This document shows positions 55,780-64,000 of a stretch of DNA of 64,000 nt, in pieces; positions within the stretch are counted from its first letter, which is position 1; every line of letters begins with the position of its first letter. The notes under the pieces are model-generated. The model worked only from the letters and a program-made list of their open reading frames with translations. It had not been told where the DNA came from and did no database searches. Both the position numbers and the translations under genes were made by a program. The stretch spans positions 62,001-126,000 of the forward strand of contig NZ_NXLY01000001.1 of NCBI RefSeq assembly GCF_005406225.1, given 5' to 3'. The stretch comes from Campylobacter taeniopygiae. Lineage in GTDB: Bacteria > Campylobacterota > Campylobacteria > Campylobacterales > Campylobacteraceae.

Positions 55780-56892
55780 ATGACTGCGAATTTCAAATTT
55801 CAAAAAGACAAAATATTGATTTTTGGAATTTGGAATAAAACAAGCATTTCAAGATTAAAAACTCACGATTTTTTATCTCAAATTTCAATCACACAATGTG
55901 TTTTTGATTTTAGCAACTTAGAAGAAATTGATATGGCTGGAGTAAGATTTTTTCTTGCTTTAGAATTTGATCTTAAAAAAAATAATATTTCTATATTAAA
56001 ACAGGGGTTAAATTCTCGTTTTGAAAAATTATTTGAACTTTGTGAAAAAAATTATCAAAGAATAGAAAGCGATTTTAAACAAAACTCATTTGATTTTAAA
56101 AAAATATTTATATCTTTAGGGATGCTTAGCATTAATTTTCTTATAATTTTAAAAGATTTTATCCATTTTATAGGTGCTTTTTTTATCTCCCTTGTATTGT
56201 CTTTTAAAAATCCTAAAAATTTCCGCTTTGTATCTTTTTTATATCATATAGAAAACTCAGCATTTAATGCCTTGCCTATTGTTATTTTAACTGCAATGCT
56301 AATTGGAATTGTCCTTGCTTATCAAGCGGCTTATCAATTAGTACAATTTGGGGCTAATATTTTTATTGTTGATCTAATAGGAATTTCAGCCACTAGAGAA
56401 CTTGCTCCTTTAATCACAGCTATTATAATAGCCGGAAGAAGTGCGAGTTCTTATACTGCTCAAATTGGAGTGATGAAAATAACAGATGAAATTGCTGCAA
56501 TGAATACAATGGGCTTTAGATCTTTTGATTTTATCATTATTCCTCGTGTTATGGCCTTGATCATTTCTATGCCCTTAATAGTCGCTCTAAGCGATGCTAT
56601 AAGTATTTTAGGTGGAATGTTAGTAGCAAAAATAAACCTTGATATTTCTTTTTCAGAATTTATAAGGCGTTTTAAAGAAGCGGTTGAATTAAAGCATATC
56701 ATCATAGGTCTTGCAAAAGCTCCAATGTTTGGTTTTTTAATTGGTGCGATTGCTTGTTTTAATGGCTTTAAGGTAAAAAATACCACACAAAGCATAGGAA
56801 TTTATACCACAAAAAGTGTTGTGAGTACTATTTTTTGGGTGATAGCATTTGATGCTTTATTTTCGATTATTTTAACTATGGCTGGAATTTGA
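55780..56892 (+). CDS. mlaE: MlaE-type lipid ABC permease with N-terminal STAS domain
   Basis: The first 100 residues form a STAS-like domain (FDFSNLEEIDMAGVRFFLAL), here fused to the permease as often in epsilonproteobacteria. The rest is the MlaE/YrbE permease with ISATRELAPLITAIIIAGR and EIAAMNTMGFRSFDFI, five to six helices. It begins one base after tkt and overlaps the ATPase gene. In C. jejuni it is called iamB (Cj1646), linked to invasion by early reports. Confidence 0.88.
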   Translation: MTANFKFQKDKILIFGIWNKTSISRLKTHDFLSQISITQCVFDFSNLEEIDMAGVRFFLALEFDLKKNNISILKQGLNSRFEKLFELCEKNYQRIESDFKQNSFDFKKIFISLGMLSINFLIILKDFIHFIGAFFISLVLSFKNPKNFRFVSFLYHIENSAFNALPIVILTAMLIGIVLAYQAAYQLVQFGANIFIVDLIGISATRELAPLITAIIIAGRSASSYTAQIGVMKITDEIAAMNTMGFRSFDFIIIPRVMALIISMPLIVALSDAISILGGMLVAKINLDISFSEFIRRFKEAVELKHIIIGLAKAPMFGFLIGAIACFNGFKVKNTTQSIGIYTTKSVVSTIFWVIAFDALFSIILTMAGI

Positions 56893-57614
56893 TGGTTATT
56901 AAAGCACGCAATATCACGACCAAATTTGATCAAAAAATAATCCACAATAAAATCAATTTTGAAGTTAAAGAAAATGAAATTTTTGGTATTTTAGGTGGAA
57001 GTGGGAGTGGCAAATCCGTTTTACTCAAACAAATGTTACTTTTAGAACACTTTGATGAAGGAGAGTATGAAATTTTAGGCTTTAAGCTTAAAAATATCAG
57101 TGAAAAAAATGCTTTAAATTTACAAAAACAATGGGGAGTAGTTTTTCAATTTGCTGCTCTTTTTAGTTTTTTAAATGTTTATGAAAATATAGCTATTCCT
57201 TTAAAAGAATACACTCAATTGGATGAAAATTCTATCAAAGAATTAGTTCTTATGAAACTTAAAATGGTTGGATTAAATGAAAGTGTTTTAAGGCAATTTC
57301 CAAGCCAATTAAGCGGAGGAATGCAAAAAAGAGTGGCCATTGCAAGAGCTTTAGCCTTAGATAGCAAATTGCTTTTTCTTGATGAACCTACTTCGGGTTT
57401 AGATCCACATAGTAGCCGAGAATTTGATGAACTCATTTTAGAATTACAACAAATTTTTAATCTTAGCATTGTGCTAGTAACTCATGATAAAGACAGTATG
57501 AAAACCTTGCTTGATCGTTTTATCATTTTAGAAAACACTCAAGTGGGTTTTTATGGGACCTATGAAGATCTTAAAATACAAAATGAAAAACTTTTTAAAA
57601 AATTTATGGAGTAA
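56889..57614 (+). CDS. mlaF: MlaF-type lipid ABC ATPase
   Basis: A 241-residue ATPase: Walker A GGSGSGKSVLLKQM, signature QLSGGMQKRVAIARAL, Walker B LLFLDEPTSGLDPHS, H-loop VTHDKDS. The VVFQFAALFSFLNVYENI Q-loop matches MlaF. It works with the overlapping permease and the MCE protein to move phospholipids between membranes. Also known as iamA (Cj1647). Confidence 0.9.
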   Translation: MMVIKARNITTKFDQKIIHNKINFEVKENEIFGILGGSGSGKSVLLKQMLLLEHFDEGEYEILGFKLKNISEKNALNLQKQWGVVFQFAALFSFLNVYENIAIPLKEYTQLDENSIKELVLMKLKMVGLNESVLRQFPSQLSGGMQKRVAIARALALDSKLLFLDEPTSGLDPHSSREFDELILELQQIFNLSIVLVTHDKDSMKTLLDRFIILENTQVGFYGTYEDLKIQNEKLFKKFME

Positions 57615-57616
57615 AA

Positions 57617-58510
57617 GTGGAAAATAGAGTCAATTATTTTTTTGTAGGAATTTTTATATTTGGATTGTTTTTTGCTAGTTTAGCATTTATACTTTGGCTT
57701 GGCGGATACTCCAAAAAAGAAAGTTTTAAATACTATGAAATTTATACTCAAGAATCTGTAGCAGGACTTGGTATCAAAGCACCTGTAAGACTTTTAGGGG
57801 TAGAGGTGGGAAGTGTAGAAAAAATCAGCATAGAAGAAAGAGATAGTTTAGGGGTTAAAATTCTAATTAAAGTAAAGAAAAATACTCCTATAAAACAAGA
57901 TACATATGCAACCTTGCAACTTCAAGGAATTACAGGACTTAAATTCATACAACTTCAAGGAGGAAGTAAAGAAAGTCCCGAACTTACTAGCCACAATAAA
58001 AATAAACCTCCAATTATTCAATTTAAAGAAAGCTTTTTAGCTGCTATAGACAAACAAAGTGAACACATTTTTTCTTTGGTTAAAACTGCTGATTTAAAAA
58101 CTAAAGAGCTTTTGAGTGAGCAAAATTTAAAAAATTTAGAACTTATTTTAAATAATTTAGCTCAAATAAGTTCTCATTTAAATGAAAATTCGCAAAAAAT
58201 GAGCCAAAATATTACAAATGCGAGTTTCAAGCTAGGGCAAATGGCAGATAATATAAGTCTTGCTGCTAAAAATTTTAATGAAATTTTAAAAAGCGTCAAA
58301 GAAGGAGTGATTGCTTTAAATTCCTTCGCCAAAAAAGCCAATTCAAAAATAGATTCTTATGATGATTTAAAGCAAAATATTGAACAAAATTTAGAACTTT
58401 TAAACAAAGTATTATTAGAAAGCGATCTTTTGATAAAAAATTTACAAAGAAGCCCTTCTGATATTTTATTTAAACAAGAAAAACCTCAACTAGGACCTGG
58501 AGAAAGATAA
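57617..58510 (+). CDS. mlaD: MlaD-type MCE-domain protein
   Basis: One N-terminal helix (about 6-30) anchors the protein; the MCE domain follows, with ESVAGLGIKAPVRLLGVEVG and DTYATLQLQGITGLKFIQL. The C-terminal 150 residues are coiled coil (NLEDLILNNLAQISSHLNEN-like). MCE rings shuttle lipids across the periplasm. It starts three bases after mlaF and ends at the start of the lipoprotein gene. It corresponds to Cj1648. Confidence 0.9.
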   Translation: MENRVNYFFVGIFIFGLFFASLAFILWLGGYSKKESFKYYEIYTQESVAGLGIKAPVRLLGVEVGSVEKISIEERDSLGVKILIKVKKNTPIKQDTYATLQLQGITGLKFIQLQGGSKESPELTSHNKNKPPIIQFKESFLAAIDKQSEHIFSLVKTADLKTKELLSEQNLKNLELILNNLAQISSHLNENSQKMSQNITNASFKLGQMADNISLAAKNFNEILKSVKEGVIALNSFAKKANSKIDSYDDLKQNIEQNLELLNKVLLESDLLIKNLQRSPSDILFKQEKPQLGPGER

Positions 58511-59103
58511 TGAAAAAATATTTATATATATTTATTTTAAGTTTTATTTTTTATGGATGCTCTATAAATAATCAAGTTGATAAAACTCAAATGTTTATTT
58601 TAAAAAACGATGAAATTTCTTCTAATATCCCTTTTAAAAAAACAACTAAGATTTTAAAAATCAAAAGTGCCACTTTGCCTTTATATCTTAATTCAAAATC
58701 AATCATTTACACACAAAACAATATAAGCAATACCTATGCTTATCATTTTTGGGCGGATTTGCCTAGTAATTTTTATCGATCTTTTCTTTTATCAAAACTA
58801 GAAAAAACTAAAATATTTAAAGCTGTTATTTCCTCGCAAAGCTCATTAAATGCTGATTATATTCTTGAAAGCAGAATTGATTCTTTTGAACAAATTCTTA
58901 ACTCAAAGCAAAATTATACACAAATTGCCGTAAGTGTTAATCTTATCGATGTTAAAGAAAATAAAATTATTGTTCATCGATTTTTTAATCATAAAGAAAA
59001 TATTGAGCAAAATAATATTTCAAGTATTTATCAATCTTTTGAAAAAAATTTAAATTCTTTAACCACGGATATTGTTCTATGGATTAATTCTAATATTGAT
59101 TAA
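58510..59103 (+). CDS. ABC-transport auxiliary lipoprotein (PqiC/YmbA-like)
   Basis: A 197-residue lipoprotein: MKKYLYIFILSFIFYGCS has a lipobox FYGC. The mature part resembles the auxiliary lipoprotein of MCE systems, with LKIKSATLPLYLNSKSIIY and ADLPSNFYRSFLLSKLEKTK. It overlaps mlaD by one base and is probably its outer-membrane partner, replacing a MlaA/MlaC pair that is not seen here. It corresponds to Cj1649. Confidence 0.78.
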   Translation: MKKYLYIFILSFIFYGCSINNQVDKTQMFILKNDEISSNIPFKKTTKILKIKSATLPLYLNSKSIIYTQNNISNTYAYHFWADLPSNFYRSFLLSKLEKTKIFKAVISSQSSLNADYILESRIDSFEQILNSKQNYTQIAVSVNLIDVKENKIIVHRFFNHKENIEQNNISSIYQSFEKNLNSLTTDIVLWINSNID

Positions 59104-59160
59104 AAGTAGGAACACTTTTTGCTTTTAAAAATTTAGCAATATTTTTTTGAAAGGCAAAAG

Positions 59161-59661
59161 ATGAAAAATGAATTAGATATACTAAAAAAACATTTAGGGG
59201 AAGTTGAGGCTGTAGGAGAATTTAAAGCAAATCAAATTTGTTCACAAATAAACGATGCAAATGATTTTATTGGTGCCTTGCAAGTATTAGAACTTGCCCT
59301 TAAAAAAATTGAACAAAGTATCACTCAAAGACTCGACGATCAAATTGATGATTTACAAAAACGCACTTTAGATGCAACCACTTCACAACTTATCCAAAAT
59401 TGTTCTTTCATGGGAACTGCACTTTTTGGAAATATTTTTAATGTATATGTTGGCAAAAAACTTTTTGAATTTGAAATTTCAAATCCTCTTTTAATCTTAG
59501 AAAAAGCTGGATATGAAGGTGTTTTAGCTTATATTCAAGATAAAAGAGATGAAATAAAAAATATTTTAGCTGATCTTGCTAATGCAATCATCATGGGTCA
59601 AAGCATAGATAATGCTGGAATGTATGACTCAAGCATGGATTTTAAAAATCTTTTTAGATAA
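59161..59661 (+). CDS. Conserved helical protein of unknown function
   Basis: A 166-residue cytoplasmic protein, mostly helical (LKKHLGEVEAVGEFKANQI, KKIEQSITQRLDDQIDDL), with a more hydrophobic middle part, SFMGTALFGNIFNVYVG. AAAGGCAAAAG precedes the ATG. It follows the Mla operon by 57 bases and is convergent with map. It corresponds to Cj1650; I recognise no domain and no motif that suggests an enzyme. Confidence 0.65.
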   Translation: MKNELDILKKHLGEVEAVGEFKANQICSQINDANDFIGALQVLELALKKIEQSITQRLDDQIDDLQKRTLDATTSQLIQNCSFMGTALFGNIFNVYVGKKLFEFEISNPLLILEKAGYEGVLAYIQDKRDEIKNILADLANAIIMGQSIDNAGMYDSSMDFKNLFR

Positions 59662-59662
59662 T

Positions 59663-60421
59663 TTATAAAGCAGAAAGGATATCTGCTCTTCCATTAACAA
59701 TTGCAACGCAATGCTCATAATGGGCAGTGTTTAACTCATCGGCACTGCCCGCATCCCATTTTCCATTAAAATGCTTTGGAGTTCCATCTTTTTGGCATAT
59801 CATAGGCTCTATACAAAAAACCATTCCATTTTTTATCTTAGGCCCACTTTTAGCATTAGCCCCTTTTTCTAAATAATTTAAAATTTCAGGCTCCCCATGA
59901 GGTTTGCGCCCTATTCCATGTCCGCAATATCCACGCAACGGAACAAAACCTCTTGAAGTAATAAATTCACCCAATGCAGCCGAAAGCTCCTTAAAACGCA
60001 TTCCATCTTTAATAATATCAATTGCATAATACAAAGCATCTTTAGCACAAGCGATCAAAGCTTCATCCTTAGAAGAAATTTTACCAATAGCAATAGTCCT
60101 AGCAGCATCGCCATAATACCCATCAAGCATTGTGCCGACATCTATACCCAAAATATCGCCTTCTTTGAGAATTTTATCATCGGGAATTCCATGGATGCAA
60201 ACTTGATTTAAAGAAGTGCAAATTGCACCTGGAAAGCCATAAAGTCCCTTAAAAGAAGGTTTGGCACCTAAGCTTAATATATACTCTTCTGCCATTTGAT
60301 CAATTTGTTTTAAACTCATTCCAATTTTTATTTCTTTTTCTAGAAAATCCAAAGTTTTTGCGACGATTTGATTTGCATTTCTAAGTTTTTCTATTTCTGC
60401 CGGTTTTTTTAATTCTATCAT
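59663..60421 (-). CDS. map: Methionine aminopeptidase, type I
   Basis: Map removes the initiator methionine. Metal ligands are in LGIDVGTMLDGYYGDAART (two Asp), GYCGHGIGRKPHGEPEIL (His) and FCIEPMI plus the final Glu near AHYEHCVAI. Length 252 is normal. A small hairpin-capable sequence, AGCAGA and TCTGCT, sits in its last codons. murI follows upstream after nine bases. Confidence 0.95.
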   Translation of the reverse strand: MIELKKPAEIEKLRNANQIVAKTLDFLEKEIKIGMSLKQIDQMAEEYILSLGAKPSFKGLYGFPGAICTSLNQVCIHGIPDDKILKEGDILGIDVGTMLDGYYGDAARTIAIGKISSKDEALIACAKDALYYAIDIIKDGMRFKELSAALGEFITSRGFVPLRGYCGHGIGRKPHGEPEILNYLEKGANAKSGPKIKNGMVFCIEPMICQKDGTPKHFNGKWDAGSADELNTAHYEHCVAIVNGRADILSAL

Positions 60422-60430
60422 GATTTATCC

Positions 60431-61174
60431 TTATAAATTTAACCAAATTTTAGCAGTATTTTTTAAAGATTGTACATCACTTGAAGCATAAAAATGCAAT
60501 AGTGCTTTATCTTTTTTATAAATTAATTTTTCTTTTTCTTTCAAAAAATCAACTATAGCATCACCTGAATGGATTAATTTTGTATTTTGACCAAAATAAT
60601 CACTCAAAGATTTCATTAAAAAAGGAAAATGGGTACAAGCTAAAATTAAAGCATCTGGAGTTTGAACTTTTTCAAAATAATATTTCATAGCACTTTGTAA
60701 AAATTCCCCCTCAAAAATACCCTCTTCAACCATAGGGACAAAAAGCCCAGTTGCTAAGGCCTTTATTTGAGTGAAACCTTGTTCGCTTAAACGTTTTTGA
60801 TATTCTTGTGATTGAATAGTTGCCTTTGTAGCGATCACTAAAATTTTTTCATCTTTACTTTTTAATGCTTTTTTTGTAGCCTCCACTCCAGCGTCTATTA
60901 CTCCATATATTGGGATATTAGCATTTTGTCGCAATATATCTAAGGCATAAGCACTTGCAGTATTACAAGCAATAATAAGCATATCAATTTGAAATTTTTT
61001 AAAAAAATCTAAAGCCTCTAAACAAAATTTGATAATCGTATCTTTATCTTTTACTCCATAAGGAACTCTTGCGGTATCCCCATAATAAATTATTTCATCA
61101 AAAAAATTCGCTTCATAAAGAGATTTTAAGACGCTAAGTCCTCCTACACCACTATCAAAAACTCCAATTTTCAT
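60431..61174 (-). CDS. murI: Glutamate racemase
   Basis: MurI makes D-glutamate for peptidoglycan. The pair of catalytic cysteines is in IIACNTASAYALD and ILACTHFPFLMK; the N-terminal VFDSGVGGLSVLKSL and IYYGDTARVPYG are family signatures. Length 247. It overlaps the lipoprotein gene by four bases. Confidence 0.95.
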   Translation of the reverse strand: MKIGVFDSGVGGLSVLKSLYEANFFDEIIYYGDTARVPYGVKDKDTIIKFCLEALDFFKKFQIDMLIIACNTASAYALDILRQNANIPIYGVIDAGVEATKKALKSKDEKILVIATKATIQSQEYQKRLSEQGFTQIKALATGLFVPMVEEGIFEGEFLQSAMKYYFEKVQTPDALILACTHFPFLMKSLSDYFGQNTKLIHSGDAIVDFLKEKEKLIYKKDKALLHFYASSDVQSLKNTAKIWLNL

Positions 61175-61644
61175 CTTATATATCTTCTAGCGCCTATATA
61201 ACGTGATTTCCAATAAGAATTACTCAAGTTAGCTTCTCTAGCTCCACCCCTAGAAGAAAGATGGATGAAATTGCCTTTGCTTGTATAAATTCCTACATGC
61301 ATGCCATTTGGCCCTCTACCCGTTCTAAAAAAAACTAAATCTCCAGCTTTTAAATGAGACTTAGAAACCCTTATGCCTGAATTTAATTGAGTGACAGTTG
61401 TTCTTGGGATTTTTGCATTAAACTCCAATAAAGCTTTTTGCGTAAATGCTGAACAATCAGCACCTCTTTTAGTATTGCCCCCTAAAACATAAGGAGTTTT
61501 TCTCCATTCATAGGCAATAGATTTTAATTTAGATTCTACATTAGAATAATGGTAATTTGGTTTTCCCATGAAAGCAAAATTAGGATAAAAACTACAACCT
61601 GTGATAAAAAATAAAGCTAAAAAAATAAAAAAAAGTTGTCTCAT
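61171..61644 (-). CDS. NlpC/P60 lipoprotein (gamma-D-Glu-DAP endopeptidase-like)
   Basis: A 157-residue lipoprotein with signal FFIFLALFFITGCSF (lipobox ITGC). The NlpC/P60 catalytic residues are visible: Cys in KRGADCSAFTQKAL, His in GMHVGIYTSKGNF, and a further His in FIHLSSRGG. It should cut stem peptides of the cell wall in the periplasm. It overlaps murI, a meaningful pairing with cell-wall synthesis. It corresponds to Cj1653c. Confidence 0.88.
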   Translation of the reverse strand: MRQLFFIFLALFFITGCSFYPNFAFMGKPNYHYSNVESKLKSIAYEWRKTPYVLGGNTKRGADCSAFTQKALLEFNAKIPRTTVTQLNSGIRVSKSHLKAGDLVFFRTGRGPNGMHVGIYTSKGNFIHLSSRGGAREANLSNSYWKSRYIGARRYIR

Positions 61645-61658
61645 TTGTTTCTCCTTTT

Positions 61659-62828
61659 TTAAGCACGATTTGCAAAAAATCTAAGATAAATAAAGCCCCA
61701 AATTCCAGAACAAAATGAAGCAATTAAAATAGCAAGATTATCTGCATAATGAAATATATCGCTTACCTCATAAGCCAAACCATCGATAAATAAACTCATA
61801 GTAAAGCCTATACCCGTTAAAATACAAACTCCATAAAGTTGTTTTAAATTTGATCCTTGAGGCAAATGAGCTAATTTAAATTTTATAGCAAAATAAGAAA
61901 AGACAAAAACTCCTAATTGCTTTCCTATAAAAAGTCCAAAAAATATCCCTATACTCACTCCAGAAAACATAGCTTTTAAATCTATGTTTGACAAATTCAC
62001 CCCCGCATTTGCAAAAGCAAATAAAGGCAAAATAACAAAATTGAGCCAAAATTTTAAACTTTCATAAATATCTTCTAAAAAAGGTTTGCCTTCTTTAGTA
62101 ACCATAGGGATAAAAAAAGCTGTAATGATTCCTGCTAAAGTAGCATGCACTCCACTTTTTAAAACACTGATCCAAAGAATTAACGAACAAATAAAATAAA
62201 AAGATTTCCGCGTAATACCAAAAACATTAAGCATAAGCATTATAAAAATAACAATTGTAGCAATGATAAAAGCAAAAATAGAAAGTTTGGTGGTATAAAA
62301 AATTGCGATAATTAAAATAGCCCCAACATCATCGAAAATCGCTAAAGAAAGTAAAAAAATTTTCAAACTCGATGGAATATATTTTCCGCACATCATCAAT
62401 ATCGCTAAAGCAAAAGCGGTATCTGTAGCTGTTGGGATAGCCCAACCTTTAAGGGTATATATATCGCCTAAATTAACCAAAGTAAAAAATAAAGCAGGGA
62501 TTAATATACCTCCTAAAGCCGCTATAAAAGGCAATACTATATTTTTAGGATTTTTAAAATCTCCATGTAAAAATTCTTTTTTAAGCTCAAGACCTATTGC
62601 AAAGAAAAAAATCGAAATGAGTCCATCATTTACCCAAAGCAAAAAAGGCTTATTAAGTTCAAATTCGCCAACACTAAATCCCACTTTTAAATTAAGAAGA
62701 CTACGATAATGTTCACTAAAAAATCCATTTTGGATCAATAAAGCAAGTAAAGTAGAAACAATAAGTAAAATTCCGCCAAAAGCTTCGCTTAAAATGAGAG
62801 TTTTTAATTTTTGAAAAACACCATTCAT
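61659..62828 (-). CDS. nhaA2: Na+/H+ antiporter NhaA, copy 2
   Basis: A 389-residue inner-membrane antiporter with 12 helices. The cation-binding aspartates are in [35 protein letters not shown] is the conserved half-site helix, and [15 protein letters not shown] the C-terminal signature. It overlaps nhaA1 by four bases (ATGA), so the two are co-translated. It corresponds to Cj1654c. Confidence 0.93.
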   Translation of the reverse strand: MNGVFQKLKTLILSEAFGGILLIVSTLLALLIQNGFFSEHYRSLLNLKVGFSVGEFELNKPFLLWVNDGLISIFFFAIGLELKKEFLHGDFKNPKNIVLPFIAALGGILIPALFFTLVNLGDIYTLKGWAIPTATDTAFALAILMMCGKYIPSSLKIFLLSLAIFDDVGAILIIAIFYTTKLSIFAFIIATIVIFIMLMLNVFGITRKSFYFICSLILWISVLKSGVHATLAGIITAFFIPMVTKEGKPFLEDIYESLKFWLNFVILPLFAFANAGVNLSNIDLKAMFSGVSIGIFFGLFIGKQLGVFVFSYFAIKFKLAHLPQGSNLKQLYGVCILTGIGFTMSLFIDGLAYEVSDIFHYADNLAILIASFCSGIWGFIYLRFFANRA

Positions 62829-63973
62829 TTGATTATCTTAAGATATATAAAGCCGATTAAGGCACTGATGAAACTCGCTAATAAAATAGCTAATTTATCA
62901 GCATGTTCAAAAATATCACTATTTTTATACGCTAAACCATCGATAAATAAACTCATAGTAAAGCCTATGCCTGTTAAAATACAAACTCCATAAAATTTGG
63001 AATATTTTATATTTTCAGGAAGTTTTGCAAGTTTTAATTTGATAGCAAGATAACAAAAAGAAAAAACCCCTAATTGTTTTCCCAAAAATAAACCTAGCAT
63101 AATTCCAAGACTTACAGGTGAAACTAAAACACTCGCATCCATATCTTTAATATCAACCCCTGCGTTTGCAAAAGCAAATAAAGGCAAAATAAAATAAATC
63201 ACCCAAGGATTTAAATCCTTTAAAACTGCATGCAAATAAGGTTTTTTATCGGATGTATCTAAAGGTATAAATAAAGCTATAATCACCCCTGCTAAAGTAG
63301 CATGTACTCCACTTTTAAGCATTGCTACCCACAAAATCACTCCGATTAAAACATATAAGGATAAGTGTGTAAAATGAAGATAATTTAATACAAATAAAAC
63401 CAAGATACATAAAAAACAAATTACAATAGCCAAAAATGAGAGTTGATCCGTATAAAATAATGCGATAATAATAATTGCACCCAAATCATCAAAGATAGCC
63501 AAAGAAAGTAAAAATAACTTTAAGCTCGATGGAATTTTATTTCCTAAAAGCATTAAAATTCCCACTGCAAATGCTATATCTGTAGCTGTTGGAATAGCCC
63601 AACCTTGCATAGCAAAATCATGGGAATGATTGATTAAAGTAAAAATCAAAGCGGGGAAAATCATACCTCCTAAAGCTCCAAATAAAGGTAAAGAAACTGA
63701 TTTTATATTTTTAAGCTGTCCGCGTAAAATTTCATATTTTAACTCAAGGCCGATACAAAGAAAAAATATAGCGATTAATCCATCATTGATCCAAAGTTCT
63801 AAAGACTTTGCGATTTTGAAATTCTCAAAACCTATCGTTAAATTTGCGTGAAAAATTTCTGCATAATAAAAACCAAGAGAAGAATTTTTAAACAATAAAG
63901 CTAAAAGAGTAAAAAATATAAGCAAAATTCCAGGAAAAGTTTCACTTAAAATTATTTTTTTAATTATATGCAT
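62825..63973 (-). CDS. nhaA1: Na+/H+ antiporter NhaA, copy 1
   Basis: A 382-residue paralogue of the downstream nhaA2, with [35 protein letters not shown] and the same [15 protein letters not shown] signature. The two differ mainly in N-terminal and loop residues. Start ATG at 63973; 27 bases of upstream DNA remain in the window. It corresponds to Cj1655c. Confidence 0.93.
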   Translation of the reverse strand: MHIIKKIILSETFPGILLIFFTLLALLFKNSSLGFYYAEIFHANLTIGFENFKIAKSLELWINDGLIAIFFLCIGLELKYEILRGQLKNIKSVSLPLFGALGGMIFPALIFTLINHSHDFAMQGWAIPTATDIAFAVGILMLLGNKIPSSLKLFLLSLAIFDDLGAIIIIALFYTDQLSFLAIVICFLCILVLFVLNYLHFTHLSLYVLIGVILWVAMLKSGVHATLAGVIIALFIPLDTSDKKPYLHAVLKDLNPWVIYFILPLFAFANAGVDIKDMDASVLVSPVSLGIMLGLFLGKQLGVFSFCYLAIKLKLAKLPENIKYSKFYGVCILTGIGFTMSLFIDGLAYKNSDIFEHADKLAILLASFISALIGFIYLKIIK

Positions 63974-64000
63974 TTATAACCCATCCTAGAACTAAAAATT

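Overview
The window is chromosomal DNA from a Campylobacter of the C. jejuni/C. coli/C. hepaticus group. The evidence is the very low GC content, dense co-directional operons, and gene order that follows the C. jejuni NCTC 11168 block from about Cj1530 (coaE) to Cj1655c (nhaA) almost gene by gene. The Cj numbers used here come from memory of that genome, not from a search. Several blocks expected from that reference are missing at their usual places: acs between galU and tupC, Cj1541-Cj1544c after tupA, everything between the alcohol dehydrogenase and infA, the his operon between rplQ and dapD, and chuBCD after chuA. This fits a genome-reduced relative of C. jejuni. C. hepaticus is my best guess, as inference only.

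Layout. 1-4345: coaE (5' cut by the window edge), dapF, a Bax-like glucosaminidase, an AAA-type ATPase, an extra lipase-fold gene and dps. 4473-9190: pgi, galU and the tungstate transporter tupCB/tupA. 9208-11752: mdaB, an HxlR regulator, a lipocalin and an alcohol dehydrogenase. 11897-15203: infA-rpmJ-rpsM-rpsK-rpsD-rpoA-rplQ. 15307-16470: dapD. 16471-19858: a very GC-poor island holding the remains of a mobilizable element: a frameshifted MOBP-type relaxase, an IncP-like nic site just upstream of it, repeats, homopolymer tracts in inverted orientation and a broken lipoprotein gene. 19859-22111: galM and mrp. 22241-27306: ispDF, an atypical response regulator, ATP sulfurylase, pgpA, rpsT, prfA. 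27320-30383: divergent heme genes chuZ/chuA. 30380-39100: radical SAM protein, kgtP, mutY, four tRNAs, ribD, sdaA/sdaC. 39344-43252: small periplasmic proteins, exbB-exbD-tonB, an EF-hand-like protein and a tiny Cys-rich exported peptide. 43358-53870: a PP-loop ATPase, aroC, rnc, rnhA, a LapB-like TPR protein, dnaG, an NFU protein, murE, YbaB, pflC, ispA. 53874-63973: tkt, an Mla-type lipid transporter, map, murI, an NlpC/P60 lipoprotein and two tandem nhaA genes.

How parts work together. TonB2/ExbB2/ExbD2 could energise ChuA, and ChuZ would degrade the heme, but the inner-membrane heme ABC transporter is not at this locus. SdaC and SdaA form a serine uptake and deamination pair. MlaE-F-D plus a lipoprotein form a lipid-trafficking ABC system. 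DapD and DapF serve lysine/diaminopimelate synthesis, and MurE uses the meso-diaminopimelate for peptidoglycan. The most unusual part is the mobilizable-element remnant between dapD and galM. No CRISPR array, rRNA, intact insertion sequence or phage was seen.
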